Shown in pieces: positions 18,466 through 27,052 of a stretch of 64,000 bases of DNA; positions within the stretch are counted from its first letter, which is position 1, and the number at the start of each line of letters is the position of its first letter. Origin of the DNA: Myceligenerans crystallogenes. Lineage in GTDB: Bacteria; Actinomycetota; Actinomycetes; Actinomycetales; Cellulomonadaceae. A model generated the notes under the pieces. That model was not told where the DNA came from. It saw only the letters and a list, made by a program, of their open reading frames with translations, and ran no database searches. Where the stretch lies: assembly GCF_039529775.1 (NCBI RefSeq), contig NZ_BAAANL010000007.1, forward strand, positions 222,409 through 286,408, in the 5' to 3' direction. Made by a program: the position numbers and the translations under genes.

Positions 18466-21400
18466 TCACACCGAGAAGTACTTCGCCTCCGGGTGGTGGA
18501 AGACCAGCGCGTCCGTGCTCTGTTCCGGGTGGAGCTGGAGTTCCTCGCTCAGGCGGACGCCCACGCGTTCCGCCTGGGTCAGTTCCATCACCTTGTGGCG
18601 GTCCTCCATGTTCGGGCAGGCCGGGTAGCCCAGGGACATGCGGGCGCCGCGGTACTCCAGCTTGAACAGGCCGTCGACCTCGTCCGGTTCCTCGTCGGCG
18701 AAGCCCAGCTCGTCGCGCACCCGCGAGTGCCAGAACTCCGCCAGGGACTCCGTGAGCTGCACCGACAGGCCGTGCAGCTCCATGTACTCGCGGTAGTGGT
18801 TGCCCTCGAACAGCTTGGCGGTGTGCGCGGCCACGAGGTCGCCGACCGTCACCAGCTGCACCGGGAACACGTCGTACCGGCCGGTCTCCTCGACCCACGA
18901 CCGCGGCTTGAGGAAGTCGGCCAGGCACAGGTGCCGGTCCCGCTTCTGCCGCGGGAACGTGAACCGCAGCCGCTCGGTCCCGGGCTCCCCGCCGGACCCG
19001 CCGTCGGGCGCGGTCAGCCCCGCCAGCCCGGCCGCATGGTGCGCGACGACGACGTCGTCCCCCTCCGACCACGCCGGGAAGTACCCGTACACGACCGTCG
19101 GATCCATGATCTGCTCGGTGCGGATCCGGTCCAGCCACTCCGCCAGCCGCGGGCGCCCCTCGGTCTCGACGAGCTCCTCGTAGGTGGCCCCGCCCTCACC
19201 ACGCCCCGGCTTGAGCCCCCACTGCCCCATGAACGTGGCGCGTTCGTCGAGGAACGCGGCGTAGTCCGCGAGCGCGATCCCCTTGACGATCCGCGTGCCC
19301 CAGAAGGGCGGCGTCGGCACCGGGTTGTCGGCGGCGACGTCGGACCGCGCCGGCATGTTCTCCGGCTCCGTCTCCGTCACCTTGACCGCGGTGTGCCGGC
19401 GCGTGCGCAGCGCGGGCAGGCCGACGGCGTCCGGCGACTCGCCGCGCGCCACGCGCACCAGCGGCTCCATGAGCCGCAGCCCCTCGAACGCGTCCTTGGC
19501 GTAGCGCACCGTCCCGTCGAACGCCCCGGCGAGGTCGTCCTCGACGTACGTCCGCGTGAGCGCGGCGCCGCCCAGCAGGATCGGCCAGCGCTTCGCCAGG
19601 CCGCGCGAGCCCAGTTCCGCCAGGTTCTCCTTCATCACGACGGTCGACTTCACGAGCAGCCCGGACATGCCGATCACGTCGGCGCCGTGCTCCTCGGCGG
19701 CGTCGATCATCGCGGAGATCGGCTGCTTGATGCCGATGTTCACCACGGTGTAGCCGTTGTTGGTGAGGATGATGTCCACGAGGTTCTTGCCGATGTCGTG
19801 CACGTCGCCGCGCACAGTGGCCAGCACGATCGTGCCCTTCGAGCCCGACTGCCCCTCGATCTTCTCCATGTGCGGTTCCAGCAGCGCCACCGCGGTCTTC
19901 ATCACCTCGGCGCTCTGCAGCACGAACGGCAGCTGCATCTCGCCCTTGCCGAACAGCTCGCCCACCACTTTCATGCCTTCCAGCAGGTGGTCGTTGACGA
20001 TGTCCAGCGCCTTCATCCCGTCGCCGAGCGCCTCGTCGACGTCCGGTTCGAGGCCCTTGCGGTTCCCGTCGATGATCCGCCGCGCCAGCCGCTCGCCCAC
20101 GGGCAGCGCGGCCAGCTCCGCGGCGCGCGCGTCGCGCATCGCGGCGGTGTCCACGCCCTCGAACAGCTCCAGGAGCCGGGCCAGCGGGTCGTAGGTCAGC
20201 TCCCCGGCGTCGTCGTACCGGCGGCGGTCCCACACGAGATCGAGCGCGACCTCGCGCTGCTCGTCCGGGATGGCGTTCAGCGGCAGGATCTTCGCGGCGT
20301 GCACGATGGCGCTGTCCAGGCCCGCCTCGGTGCACTCGTGCAGGAACACCGAGTTCAGCACCGTGCGCGCGGCGGGGTTCAGGCCGAACGACACGTTCGA
20401 CACGCCGAGCGTCGTGTGCACGCCCGGGTAGCGGCGCGTGATCTCGCGGATCGCCTCGATCGTCTCGATCGCGTCGCGGCGCGTCTCCTCCTGGCCGGTC
20501 GCGATGGGGAAGGTGAGGCAGTCGACGATGATGTCGTCGACGCGCATGCCCCAGTCGTTCGTCAGCGTCTCGATGAGGCGCGTCGCGATCTCGACCTTGC
20601 CCTCGCTGGTGCGCGCCTGCCCCTCCTCGTTGATCGTCAGGGCGACGACGGCGGCGCCGTGCTCCACCACCGCGGGCATGATCCGCGCGAACCGGGAGTT
20701 GGGCCCGTCGCCGTCCTCGAAGTTCACGGAGTTGACGACGCCGCGGCCGCCCAGCAGCTCCAGCCCGGCCCGGATCACCTCGGGCTCCGTGGAGTCGATG
20801 ACGAGCGGCAGCGTCGACGCGCTGGCCAGCCGGGAGACGACCTCACGGACGTCGTCCACGCCGTCGCGCCCCACGTAGTCGACGCAGACGTCGAGCAGGT
20901 GCGCGCCGTCGCGCGTCTGCGCGCGGGCGATGTCGACGACGTCGTCCCAGCGCTGCTCCAGCATCGCCTCGCGGAACGCCTTGGAGCCGTTGGCGTTCGT
21001 GCGCTCGCCGATCGCCAGGTAGGAGGCGTCCTGGTGCAGGTCCGTGTGCGAGTAGAGGGAGGCGACGCCGTTCTCCCGCTGCGGGTCGCGGTCAGGGAGC
21101 TGGTTGCCGCGGACGACGTCGACGACCTGGCGCAGGTGCTCCGGGGTGGTGCCGCAGCAGCCGCCGACCAGGCCGAGCCCGAACTCGCGGGTGAACTGCT
21201 CGTGGGCGGCCGTGAGCTCTTCCGGGGTGAGCGGGTAGGTGGCGCCGTTCGGGCCGAGGACCGGGAGGCCCGCGTTGGGCTGGCACATGACCGGCATCTC
21301 GGCGTGGCGGGCCAGGTGACGCAGGTGCTCGCTCATCTGGTCGGGGCCGGTGGCGCAGTTCAGGCCGACGGCGTCGACGCCGATCGCCTGGAGCGTGGTG

Positions 21401-22065
21401 AGGGCCGCGCCGATCTCGGAGCCCATGAGCATGGTGCCGGTGGTCTCGACCGTGACCGAGACGAGGATCGGGAGGCGCACACCCGCTTCCTCCATGGCCT
21501 GGCGGGATCCGGAGACGGCGGACTTGGCCTGGAGGAGGTCCTGGCTGGTCTCGATGAGAAGCGCGTCCGCGCCGCCCTCGATGAGACCGGCGGCCTGCTC
21601 GGCGAACGTGTCGCGGAGGTGGGCGTACGTGGTGTGGCCGAGGCTCGGGAGTTTGGTGCCGGGACCCATCGAACCGAGCACCCAGCGGGGGTGATCCTCG
21701 GTGGCGTGAGCGTCGGCGCGCTCGCGGGCCAGGGCGGCGCCGGCGCGGGCGAGCTCGCGGATGCGGTCGTCGATGCCGTAGTCGGAGAGGTTCGACCAGT
21801 TGGCGCCGAACGTGTTCGACTCGATGGCGTCCACGCCGACCTCGAGGAACGCGTCGTGGATGCTGCCGATCATGTCCGGGCGGGTGACCGTCAGGATCTC
21901 GTTGCAGCCCTCCATGTCCTGGTAGTCCACCAGGGTGGGGTTCGCCTGCTGGATCATGGTGCCCATCGCGCCGTCGGCCACGACCACGCGCGAGCGCATC
22001 GCGGCCAGCAGAGCGGCGGGTCGCTCGGGCATGGGGAGGGCCAGGAGAGACGGGGAGACGGTCAC
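18466..22065 (-). CDS. metH: Cobalamin-dependent methionine synthase
   Basis: A 1199-aa methionine synthase. It transfers a methyl group from 5-methyltetrahydrofolate to homocysteine through methylcobalamin. The domains are in standard order: homocysteine-binding barrel with zinc ligands (VADGAMGTM at the start, VGGCCGTTPEHL near 320), pterin-binding barrel, cobalamin cap, B12-binding Rossmann domain with DVHDIGKN (His is the cobalt ligand), and a C-terminal SAM activation domain. The start is GTG 22065, with TAGGCT 7 nt upstream (22073-22078), a leaderless arrangement. No cobalamin riboswitch is seen upstream. Confidence 0.96.
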   Translation of the reverse strand: MTVSPSLLALPMPERPAALLAAMRSRVVVADGAMGTMIQQANPTLVDYQDMEGCNEILTVTRPDMIGSIHDAFLEVGVDAIESNTFGANWSNLSDYGIDDRIRELARAGAALARERADAHATEDHPRWVLGSMGPGTKLPSLGHTTYAHLRDTFAEQAAGLIEGGADALLIETSQDLLQAKSAVSGSRQAMEEAGVRLPILVSVTVETTGTMLMGSEIGAALTTLQAIGVDAVGLNCATGPDQMSEHLRHLARHAEMPVMCQPNAGLPVLGPNGATYPLTPEELTAAHEQFTREFGLGLVGGCCGTTPEHLRQVVDVVRGNQLPDRDPQRENGVASLYSHTDLHQDASYLAIGERTNANGSKAFREAMLEQRWDDVVDIARAQTRDGAHLLDVCVDYVGRDGVDDVREVVSRLASASTLPLVIDSTEPEVIRAGLELLGGRGVVNSVNFEDGDGPNSRFARIMPAVVEHGAAVVALTINEEGQARTSEGKVEIATRLIETLTNDWGMRVDDIIVDCLTFPIATGQEETRRDAIETIEAIREITRRYPGVHTTLGVSNVSFGLNPAARTVLNSVFLHECTEAGLDSAIVHAAKILPLNAIPDEQREVALDLVWDRRRYDDAGELTYDPLARLLELFEGVDTAAMRDARAAELAALPVGERLARRIIDGNRKGLEPDVDEALGDGMKALDIVNDHLLEGMKVVGELFGKGEMQLPFVLQSAEVMKTAVALLEPHMEKIEGQSGSKGTIVLATVRGDVHDIGKNLVDIILTNNGYTVVNIGIKQPISAMIDAAEEHGADVIGMSGLLVKSTVVMKENLAELGSRGLAKRWPILLGGAALTRTYVEDDLAGAFDGTVRYAKDAFEGLRLMEPLVRVARGESPDAVGLPALRTRRHTAVKVTETEPENMPARSDVAADNPVPTPPFWGTRIVKGIALADYAAFLDERATFMGQWGLKPGRGEGGATYEELVETEGRPRLAEWLDRIRTEQIMDPTVVYGYFPAWSEGDDVVVAHHAAGLAGLTAPDGGSGGEPGTERLRFTFPRQKRDRHLCLADFLKPRSWVEETGRYDVFPVQLVTVGDLVAAHTAKLFEGNHYREYMELHGLSVQLTESLAEFWHSRVRDELGFADEEPDEVDGLFKLEYRGARMSLGYPACPNMEDRHKVMELTQAERVGVRLSEELQLHPEQSTDALVFHHPEAKYFSV

Positions 22066-22433
22066 GCTCAGAAGCCTAACTCGCAGGGGTTGACCGAGGT
22101 GGAGAGAATCAGGTGGTGGAATCCGGCGGCAGCCGGCCGCACACACGGCGGCAGTCCGAACCCTGCACTTGACGTCTTCCGGATGTTCCTCAAGACTGCC
22201 GAGCACATCCCCGGATGCTTCGGCTACCGGTTAGAAGGCCCCCGCCGAGCGGGGGCCTTCGGAATTTCAGGCCCAGCCTGTCGGCCGATGGACCTTCCCG
22301 TGATCATCCTCGAAGGCGTCCGGGAACTGCGACGCCGCGAGAGCAGCCCTGTCCGATGATTTCTCGGTTCCGGATCGTCTGTCATCGTGGAACCACGCGG
22401 AATTCACTGCGTGGTGCGGCCACGGAGGATGTC
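22066..22433 (+). ncRNA. Candidate small RNA inside the metH-DUF998 intergenic region
   Basis: This 368-nt gap has no credible protein gene. It does hold a complete transcription unit signature on the plus strand: TTGACG (22169-22174), a 17-nt spacer, AAGACT (22192-22197), and a very strong hairpin (GAAGGCCCCCGC 22234-22245, CGA loop, GCGGGGGCCTTC 22249-22260) followed by GGAATTTC. The implied transcript is about 60 nt (roughly 22204-22268). It could instead be an attenuator or leader for the DUF998 gene, or a leftover terminator of a lost gene. Confidence 0.35.
22234..22260 (+). terminator. Strong 12-bp hairpin terminator
   Basis: A perfect 12-bp stem with a three-base loop, followed by a short T-containing stretch. 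No gene immediately upstream on the plus strand needs it, which is why a small RNA is considered. On the minus strand it would lie upstream of metH. Confidence 0.75.
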
Positions 22434-23138
22434 ATGAGTACCGAGAACCCAGGCAGCGCGCCGAGCGGCAGGATCATCACCGGCCGTAACGGTCACCCCG
22501 TCGAGCTCGCGGCGGCGGTCACCCGGTCGATGCTCGGCTACGGCGTGCTCGCCGGGCCGTTCTATCTGGTGTTCGCGCTGATCCTCGGGTTGACGCGGGA
22601 GGGTTTCGACTTCTCGCGGCACGCGCTGAGCCTGCTCATGCTGGGGGACGGCGGGTGGCTGCAGGTGGTCAACCTGGCGCTGACCGGAGTCATGGTCGTG
22701 GTCGCGGGGCTCGGGATCCGGCGTGCGGCCGACGGCGCCAGGGGCGCCGGTGTCGCGGTCGTCGTGGCCGGTGTCGCCACCGTGCTCGCCGCGGTCTTCC
22801 CGCCCGACCCGGTCAGCGGGTTCCCCGTGGATGCGGAGCCGACGGCGACGGCGTCGGGCATCCTGCATCTGGCCGCGGGCGGCGTGCAGATGGTGGCGTT
22901 CGCCGTCGGCGCGTTCCTGGCGGCCCGGGTCTGGGCTACACGCGGCGCGTCGTGGTCGCGGGTCGCCGGGGTCGTGATCCTGGTGGCGTTCGTCGGCGGG
23001 GCGGCGGTGTCGGGCGTGGCCATGGGGCTCGGCGTGGCGCTGATCTGGCTGGCGGTGCTCACCGCGTTCGCGTGGCTGCTGGTCACGTCGCTGCGGCTGT
23101 ACGGCGTCGTACCGCATCCGGATCTGACGATGCGGTGA
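22434..23138 (+). CDS. DUF998 membrane protein
   Basis: A 234-aa integral membrane protein with about six transmembrane helices after a 30-residue soluble N-terminus. The family signature is visible in the SRHALSLLMLGDGGWLQ patch (residues about 63-79) and FPPDPVSGFP (about 121-130), both typical of DUF998. The family has no settled function. ATG 22434 is chosen because GGAGG (22424-22428) precedes it at good spacing. The gene is followed by tRNA 2'-phosphotransferase, which has its own leaderless promoter. Confidence 0.8.
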   Translation: MSTENPGSAPSGRIITGRNGHPVELAAAVTRSMLGYGVLAGPFYLVFALILGLTREGFDFSRHALSLLMLGDGGWLQVVNLALTGVMVVVAGLGIRRAADGARGAGVAVVVAGVATVLAAVFPPDPVSGFPVDAEPTATASGILHLAAGGVQMVAFAVGAFLAARVWATRGASWSRVAGVVILVAFVGGAAVSGVAMGLGVALIWLAVLTAFAWLLVTSLRLYGVVPHPDLTMR

Positions 23139-23179
23139 CAGGCCCCGGGGCCTCCTCGGCGTCGTCGTAGGATCTGGCC

Positions 23180-23767
23180 ATGAATCCCCAGGCCAGAGCC
23201 GAGCGGGACGGCACGGACGTGCCGACCGCGCAGCAGACGGTGCGCCTCTCGAAGATGCTGTCCAAGACGCTCCGGCACGACCCGGGCCGCGTCGGGCTGA
23301 CCCTGGACGACGGCGGCTGGGTCGGCATCGACACGCTCCTGGCCGCGTTCGAGCGCCACGGCACGACGATCACGCCGGCCGAGCTGGAGCACGTCGTCGA
23401 GCACAACGACAAGCGGCGGTTCATCATCGACGGCGGGCGGATCCGCGCCAACCAGGGGCACTCGATCGACGTCGACCTCGGCCTCGAACCGCAGACCCCG
23501 CCGCCGAACCTGTACCACGGCACCGGCGCGGGATCCGTCGAGTCGATCCTCGCCACGGGCATCCACTCCGGGAACCGGCAGCACGTCCACCTGTCCGCGG
23601 ACGTCGACACCGCGCGCAGGGTCGGATCGCGCCACGGCAAGCCCGTCGTGCTGGTCGTCGAGGCCGCCGCGATGGCCGCGGCCGGCACGACGTTCTTCCG
23701 GTCGGCCAACGGGGTCTGGCTGGTCGACGCCGTCCCGCCGCGCCACGTCCGGCGGCAGGCCCCGTAA
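23180..23767 (+). CDS. kptA: RNA 2'-phosphotransferase (KptA/Tpt1 family)
   Basis: A 195-aa NAD-dependent 2'-phosphotransferase. The family moves a 2'-phosphate from RNA to NAD, giving ADP-ribose 1''-2'' cyclic phosphate. It has the N-terminal winged helix (RLSKMLSKTLRHDPGRVGL) and the catalytic ADP-ribosyltransferase-like half (YHGTGAGSVESIL, VHLSADVDTARRVGSRHGKPVVL, FRSANGVWL). The conserved Arg-His-Arg-Arg catalytic set is plausibly present. Bacteria lack the tRNA-splicing junction phosphate that gives the enzyme its eukaryotic role, so its bacterial substrate is unclear. TAGGAT (23168-23173) lies 6 nt before the ATG, a leaderless start. Confidence 0.93.
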   Translation: MNPQARAERDGTDVPTAQQTVRLSKMLSKTLRHDPGRVGLTLDDGGWVGIDTLLAAFERHGTTITPAELEHVVEHNDKRRFIIDGGRIRANQGHSIDVDLGLEPQTPPPNLYHGTGAGSVESILATGIHSGNRQHVHLSADVDTARRVGSRHGKPVVLVVEAAAMAAAGTTFFRSANGVWLVDAVPPRHVRRQAP

Positions 23768-23794
23768 CCTCGGCGCCGGCCCTGCCCGGTGGCG

Positions 23795-23871
23795 GCCGGG
23801 CGATGTCCGCGTCCGGCGCCTGGCGGTCGTGGACGTCGTTCTGCGCCCACCGTCGTCGGACATCGCCCGGC
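23795..23871. repeat. 15-bp perfect inverted repeat between kptA and the GH87 gene
   Basis: GCCGGGCGATGTCCG (23795-23809) and its exact complement CGGACATCGCCCGGC (23857-23871) are separated by 47 nt. The pair lies in the convergent gap of kptA and the GH87 gene, just before a second hairpin. Confidence 0.7.
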
Positions 23872-23899
23872 GGCCCGCCGTCGCAGGCATCGGCCGGCA

Positions 23900-23938
23900 C
23901 CCGCCGTCGTCGTCGGGCATCGTGACGACGACGGCGGG
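23900..23938. terminator. 15-bp bidirectional hairpin between kptA and GH87 genes
   Basis: CCCGCCGTCGTCGTC (23900-23914) pairs perfectly with GACGACGACGGCGGG (23924-23938) around a 9-nt loop, 16 nt before the minus-strand stop of the GH87 gene. It is likely a shared terminator for the convergent pair. Confidence 0.75.
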
Positions 23939-23954
23939 CACCGCCGGGCCCTGC

Positions 23955-26837
23955 CTACTGGCCCGTGAACGTGAACGTCGAACCGGGCTCCTTGACGATG
24001 TCGCCGTCGCGGGAGTTCGTGACCGTCACGTCCGACAGGATGGCGTTGCCGCGCGCCCCGGCCATCGCGAGGATGCCCGAGCCGTTGGTGGATCTGTCGA
24101 TCGTCACGTTGGTGAGGCGGACGTCCGGCAGGTTGCCGCCGCCCGTCTTGAACTGGATGCCGTCGTAGGTGGAGTCGACGACGTCCGTGTCACGGATGGT
24201 GACGCCGGGGATGTCCCTCCCCTGGGCGAACAGGGTGATCGCGCCGAACTCCTGGTCCTCGTTCCAGAACGCCCCGCCGGTGCGGTACAGGCCGTTGTTC
24301 GCGATCAGCGTCGTCCCGGAGAACGGCAGGGGGTCGTGGTCGGTCGCGAGCATGATGCCGGGGTAGTTCATGGTGTCGGAGACGAGGTTGTTCTCGATGG
24401 TGTTGCCGTAGCCGCCGTAGATCGCGATGCCGTTGGCCCGCCACGGGAGCTGCACCGTGTTGTTGCGGAAGTGGTTGTCGTGGCCGATGTCGACCGACGT
24501 GTCCTTCACGTACCGGCTCGCCCAGACCGCGAGGGCGTCGTCGCCGGTGTTCCGGAACGACGAGCCGGACACCGTGGAGTTGCGCGTGCCGTTGGCGAAG
24601 TTGATGCCGTCGGCGTAGGTGTTACGGATGCGCATCCCGGTGAACCGCAGTCCGTCGCCCGGGTTCCACAGCTCGGGGATGTTCGAGTAGTCGCGGCCCA
24701 CCCACGCGCCGACGTTCGCGTGCTCGATCCACACGTCCGAGATCGTGGTGCCCTTGCCGAACCGCCCGTTGAGGGCGACGCCGCCCTCCGCGTTGCCGTC
24801 GCCGCCGCGGATGCGGCCCGACCCGAAGATCGCGATGCCGGAGATCTGGGTGTTGTCGTCGATGTCGAACCCGAAGTTGCCCTCGTGCGGGTGGTTGATG
24901 CCGCCGGCGTCCTGCGGCTGGATCAGGCTGTACAGCTGCGAGTGCCACATGCCCGCGCCGCGGATCGTGACGTCGCGGATGCCCACCTGGTTGTGCTGGC
25001 CGCGGTTGAGCGGGTCGTCGGTGAGGATCTTCTTCTCCTGGCGCCACTGGCCCGCGGGGATCCACACGCAGTCGATCTCGCCGTTCTGGTCGGCGGTCAC
25101 GGCGGCCTGGATGGCGGCGGTGTCCTGGATGCCGTCATCGGGGATCGCGCCGTACTCGGTGATGGACGTGCAGGCCGCGGGCTTCGTGGCGGGCGGCGCG
25201 ACCTGCTCCAGCTCGATCAGGTCGATGACGTACCAGGCGGCGTCGTCGCCGGCGTCGCGCTGGAGCGAGAACCTCGTGCCCGCCGGGTAGGAGCGTCCGA
25301 GCAGGGCGTGCGACTCGTCGAAGAGGCGGCGGGCGTCGGGCCCGGGGGTGTTGGTCAGGCCCTCCGGGTCGTCCGTGGTGCCGTAGAGCCACGAGTGCCG
25401 GGAGGAGAGGGTCAGCTTCTGCACGAACTGCCCGTCCGCGTAGAGGCTGAGGGTCTTCTCCTGACCCCCGCCCGAGGCGGCGTCCGGGATGGAGTTGCGC
25501 ACGACGATCGAGTTGGTGGGCACCGTCGAGGTGAACTCGACGCGCTGGCCCGTGCCGGTCAGGCGGACCGACTCGCGGCCCGAGGACTCCGTGGCGAAGT
25601 TGGTGTGGCCGAACGTGCGCTGCGGGTCCGTCTGCAGGAGCGTCCCGGTGTAGGTGCCGTCCTCGGCCTCGTAGGTCGTGTAGGGGACGGGCGCGCCGCG
25701 GGTCGGGTCGACGGGCGGGTCCGTCGGGGTGGGCGTGGGGCTGGGCGTCGGGGTCGGTGTCGGGGTCGGCGTGGGGGTGGGTGTCGGCGTGGGTTCCGGC
25801 GACGGGACGCCGTACGCCTCGAGTTCCGCGACCTGTCCGTTGCCCGCGCCGGTGTTCGCCGTGAAGCGGAGCCGGATGTCCGACGCCGTCCCGGTGACCG
25901 GCACGTTCACGACGTTGCCGCTGCCCGGCGCGAAGGAGTACGCGGCCGAGGCCTTGAGCTCCTGCCACTCCCCCGTGCCGGTGCGGCCCAGGACCGAGAA
26001 GGTCTGGGTGCGCGCGGCCCAGACGCCGTCCGGGTTGAGCCGCACGCGCACGCTCGTGAGCTGCGTGGGCGTGGCGAGGCCGACATCGAGCGTCGACGGG
26101 TACTGCCCGGCCGCGCCCTCCCAGTAGGTGGCGGTATTGCCGTCGACGGCATTGCCTGCGCCGTAGGTCCACTGCACCGACGACGCCGTGGCGGGACGGT
26201 TCAGGGCGTGGTTCGGGCCGGCCGTCGGACTCGGGGTCGGGGTCGGGTCCGGCGTCGGCTCGGCGCCGGTGGGCGTGCCCCAGACCCGCAGCTCGGAGAC
26301 CTGCCCGCTGCCCGCGCCGGTGTTCGCGGTGAACGCGAGGCGGATCTCGTCGGCCTGCCCGGCGAGCGGGATCTCCACGGTGTTGCCCGAGGCCGGGCTG
26401 AACGCGTAGGCGGCCGACGCCTTGAGCGTGCGGAACCCCGGCTCGCCGTCGGACCGCCCGAGCACGCTGAACGTCTGCGTGCGTGACGACCAGACGTCGG
26501 CCGGTGGCAGCGTGACGACGAGTCGCGCGAGGTCGGCCTCCGCGCCGAGGTCGACCGTGAGGTGCGCCGGGTACTGGCCGCCCGCACCCTCCCAGTAGGT
26601 GCCGGTGTTCCCGTCGTTCGCGTTGCGCGCCACGTAGTCCTGCGTCACGGACGACGCCGTGATCGGCTTTCCGAGCGCGACGTTCGCCTCTGCGGCATAC
26701 GCGGCGGCGGAGTTCGTGGCGGCGGAGTTCGTGGCGCCGTTCGCGACGACGGCGTTCGCGACGGCCGACAGGCCGAGCGGCGCCGCGAGCGCCAGCACGG
26801 CCCCCGTGACGACCGCGTGCTTCCAGGGGATTCTCAT
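23955..26837 (-). CDS. Secreted multi-domain GH87-like alpha-1,3-glucanase (mutanase/mycodextranase)
   Basis: A 960-aa secreted enzyme. A signal peptide (about 1-40) is followed by two discoidin/F5-8C-type modules (about 45-180 and 207-343, similar to each other), a Pro-Thr linker (about 345-375) and a CBM6/35-like module starting YTTYEAEDG (about 384-545). A right-handed beta-helix (about 555-960) ends the protein. The helix contains Asp743 (YADGINF) and Asp766-Asp767 (NTGDDAL), spaced like the three catalytic Asp of GH87 enzymes. GH87 hydrolyses alpha-1,3-glucan of fungal walls or biofilms. ATG 26837 is set by GAGGA spaced 6 nt upstream and the signal peptide. Confidence 0.82.
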   Translation of the reverse strand: MRIPWKHAVVTGAVLALAAPLGLSAVANAVVANGATNSAATNSAAAYAAEANVALGKPITASSVTQDYVARNANDGNTGTYWEGAGGQYPAHLTVDLGAEADLARLVVTLPPADVWSSRTQTFSVLGRSDGEPGFRTLKASAAYAFSPASGNTVEIPLAGQADEIRLAFTANTGAGSGQVSELRVWGTPTGAEPTPDPTPTPSPTAGPNHALNRPATASSVQWTYGAGNAVDGNTATYWEGAAGQYPSTLDVGLATPTQLTSVRVRLNPDGVWAARTQTFSVLGRTGTGEWQELKASAAYSFAPGSGNVVNVPVTGTASDIRLRFTANTGAGNGQVAELEAYGVPSPEPTPTPTPTPTPTPTPTPSPTPTPTDPPVDPTRGAPVPYTTYEAEDGTYTGTLLQTDPQRTFGHTNFATESSGRESVRLTGTGQRVEFTSTVPTNSIVVRNSIPDAASGGGQEKTLSLYADGQFVQKLTLSSRHSWLYGTTDDPEGLTNTPGPDARRLFDESHALLGRSYPAGTRFSLQRDAGDDAAWYVIDLIELEQVAPPATKPAACTSITEYGAIPDDGIQDTAAIQAAVTADQNGEIDCVWIPAGQWRQEKKILTDDPLNRGQHNQVGIRDVTIRGAGMWHSQLYSLIQPQDAGGINHPHEGNFGFDIDDNTQISGIAIFGSGRIRGGDGNAEGGVALNGRFGKGTTISDVWIEHANVGAWVGRDYSNIPELWNPGDGLRFTGMRIRNTYADGINFANGTRNSTVSGSSFRNTGDDALAVWASRYVKDTSVDIGHDNHFRNNTVQLPWRANGIAIYGGYGNTIENNLVSDTMNYPGIMLATDHDPLPFSGTTLIANNGLYRTGGAFWNEDQEFGAITLFAQGRDIPGVTIRDTDVVDSTYDGIQFKTGGGNLPDVRLTNVTIDRSTNGSGILAMAGARGNAILSDVTVTNSRDGDIVKEPGSTFTFTGQ
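25725..25805 (-). repeat. Pro-Thr linker tandem repeat
   Basis: Roughly 80 bp of (GTCGGG/GTGGGC)n-like hexamers encode the Pro-Thr linker of the GH87 enzyme. Slippage-prone low-complexity DNA of this kind is common between modules of secreted carbohydrate enzymes. Confidence 0.7.
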
Positions 26838-26909
26838 GAACGTCCTCGTTCCTTCCTGTGCACGACTTTGTGCGGTAGGACTGTCAGGTTTTTGCGTCAC
26901 GCAGTGCAG

Positions 26910-26939
26910 ATATTACGAGGAGGAAATATCGGGCGTCAA
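26910..26939 (-). promoter_or_regulatory. Sigma-70-type promoter of the GH87 gene
   Basis: On the minus strand TTGACG (26939-26934) and TAATAT (26915-26910) are separated by 18 bp, the best consensus-like promoter in the window. It would give a leader of about 65 nt before the ATG at 26837, which carries a good ribosome-binding site. Confidence 0.7.
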
Positions 26940-27052
26940 GGGTGCCGTCGCCGGGGATCGCGTCGAGAGGGTCGGGCCGACGACGTCGTCGGGCCGCATC
27001 TGACCTGCTACTTTCCTGGCGCCGGGCCGGGATCCTCGCTCACACTGACGGC

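Noticed and set aside
18235..22359. Long plus-strand frame of over 1300 codons across metH
   Set aside because: It is the mirror frame of methionine synthase, which has all catalytic motifs on the minus strand.
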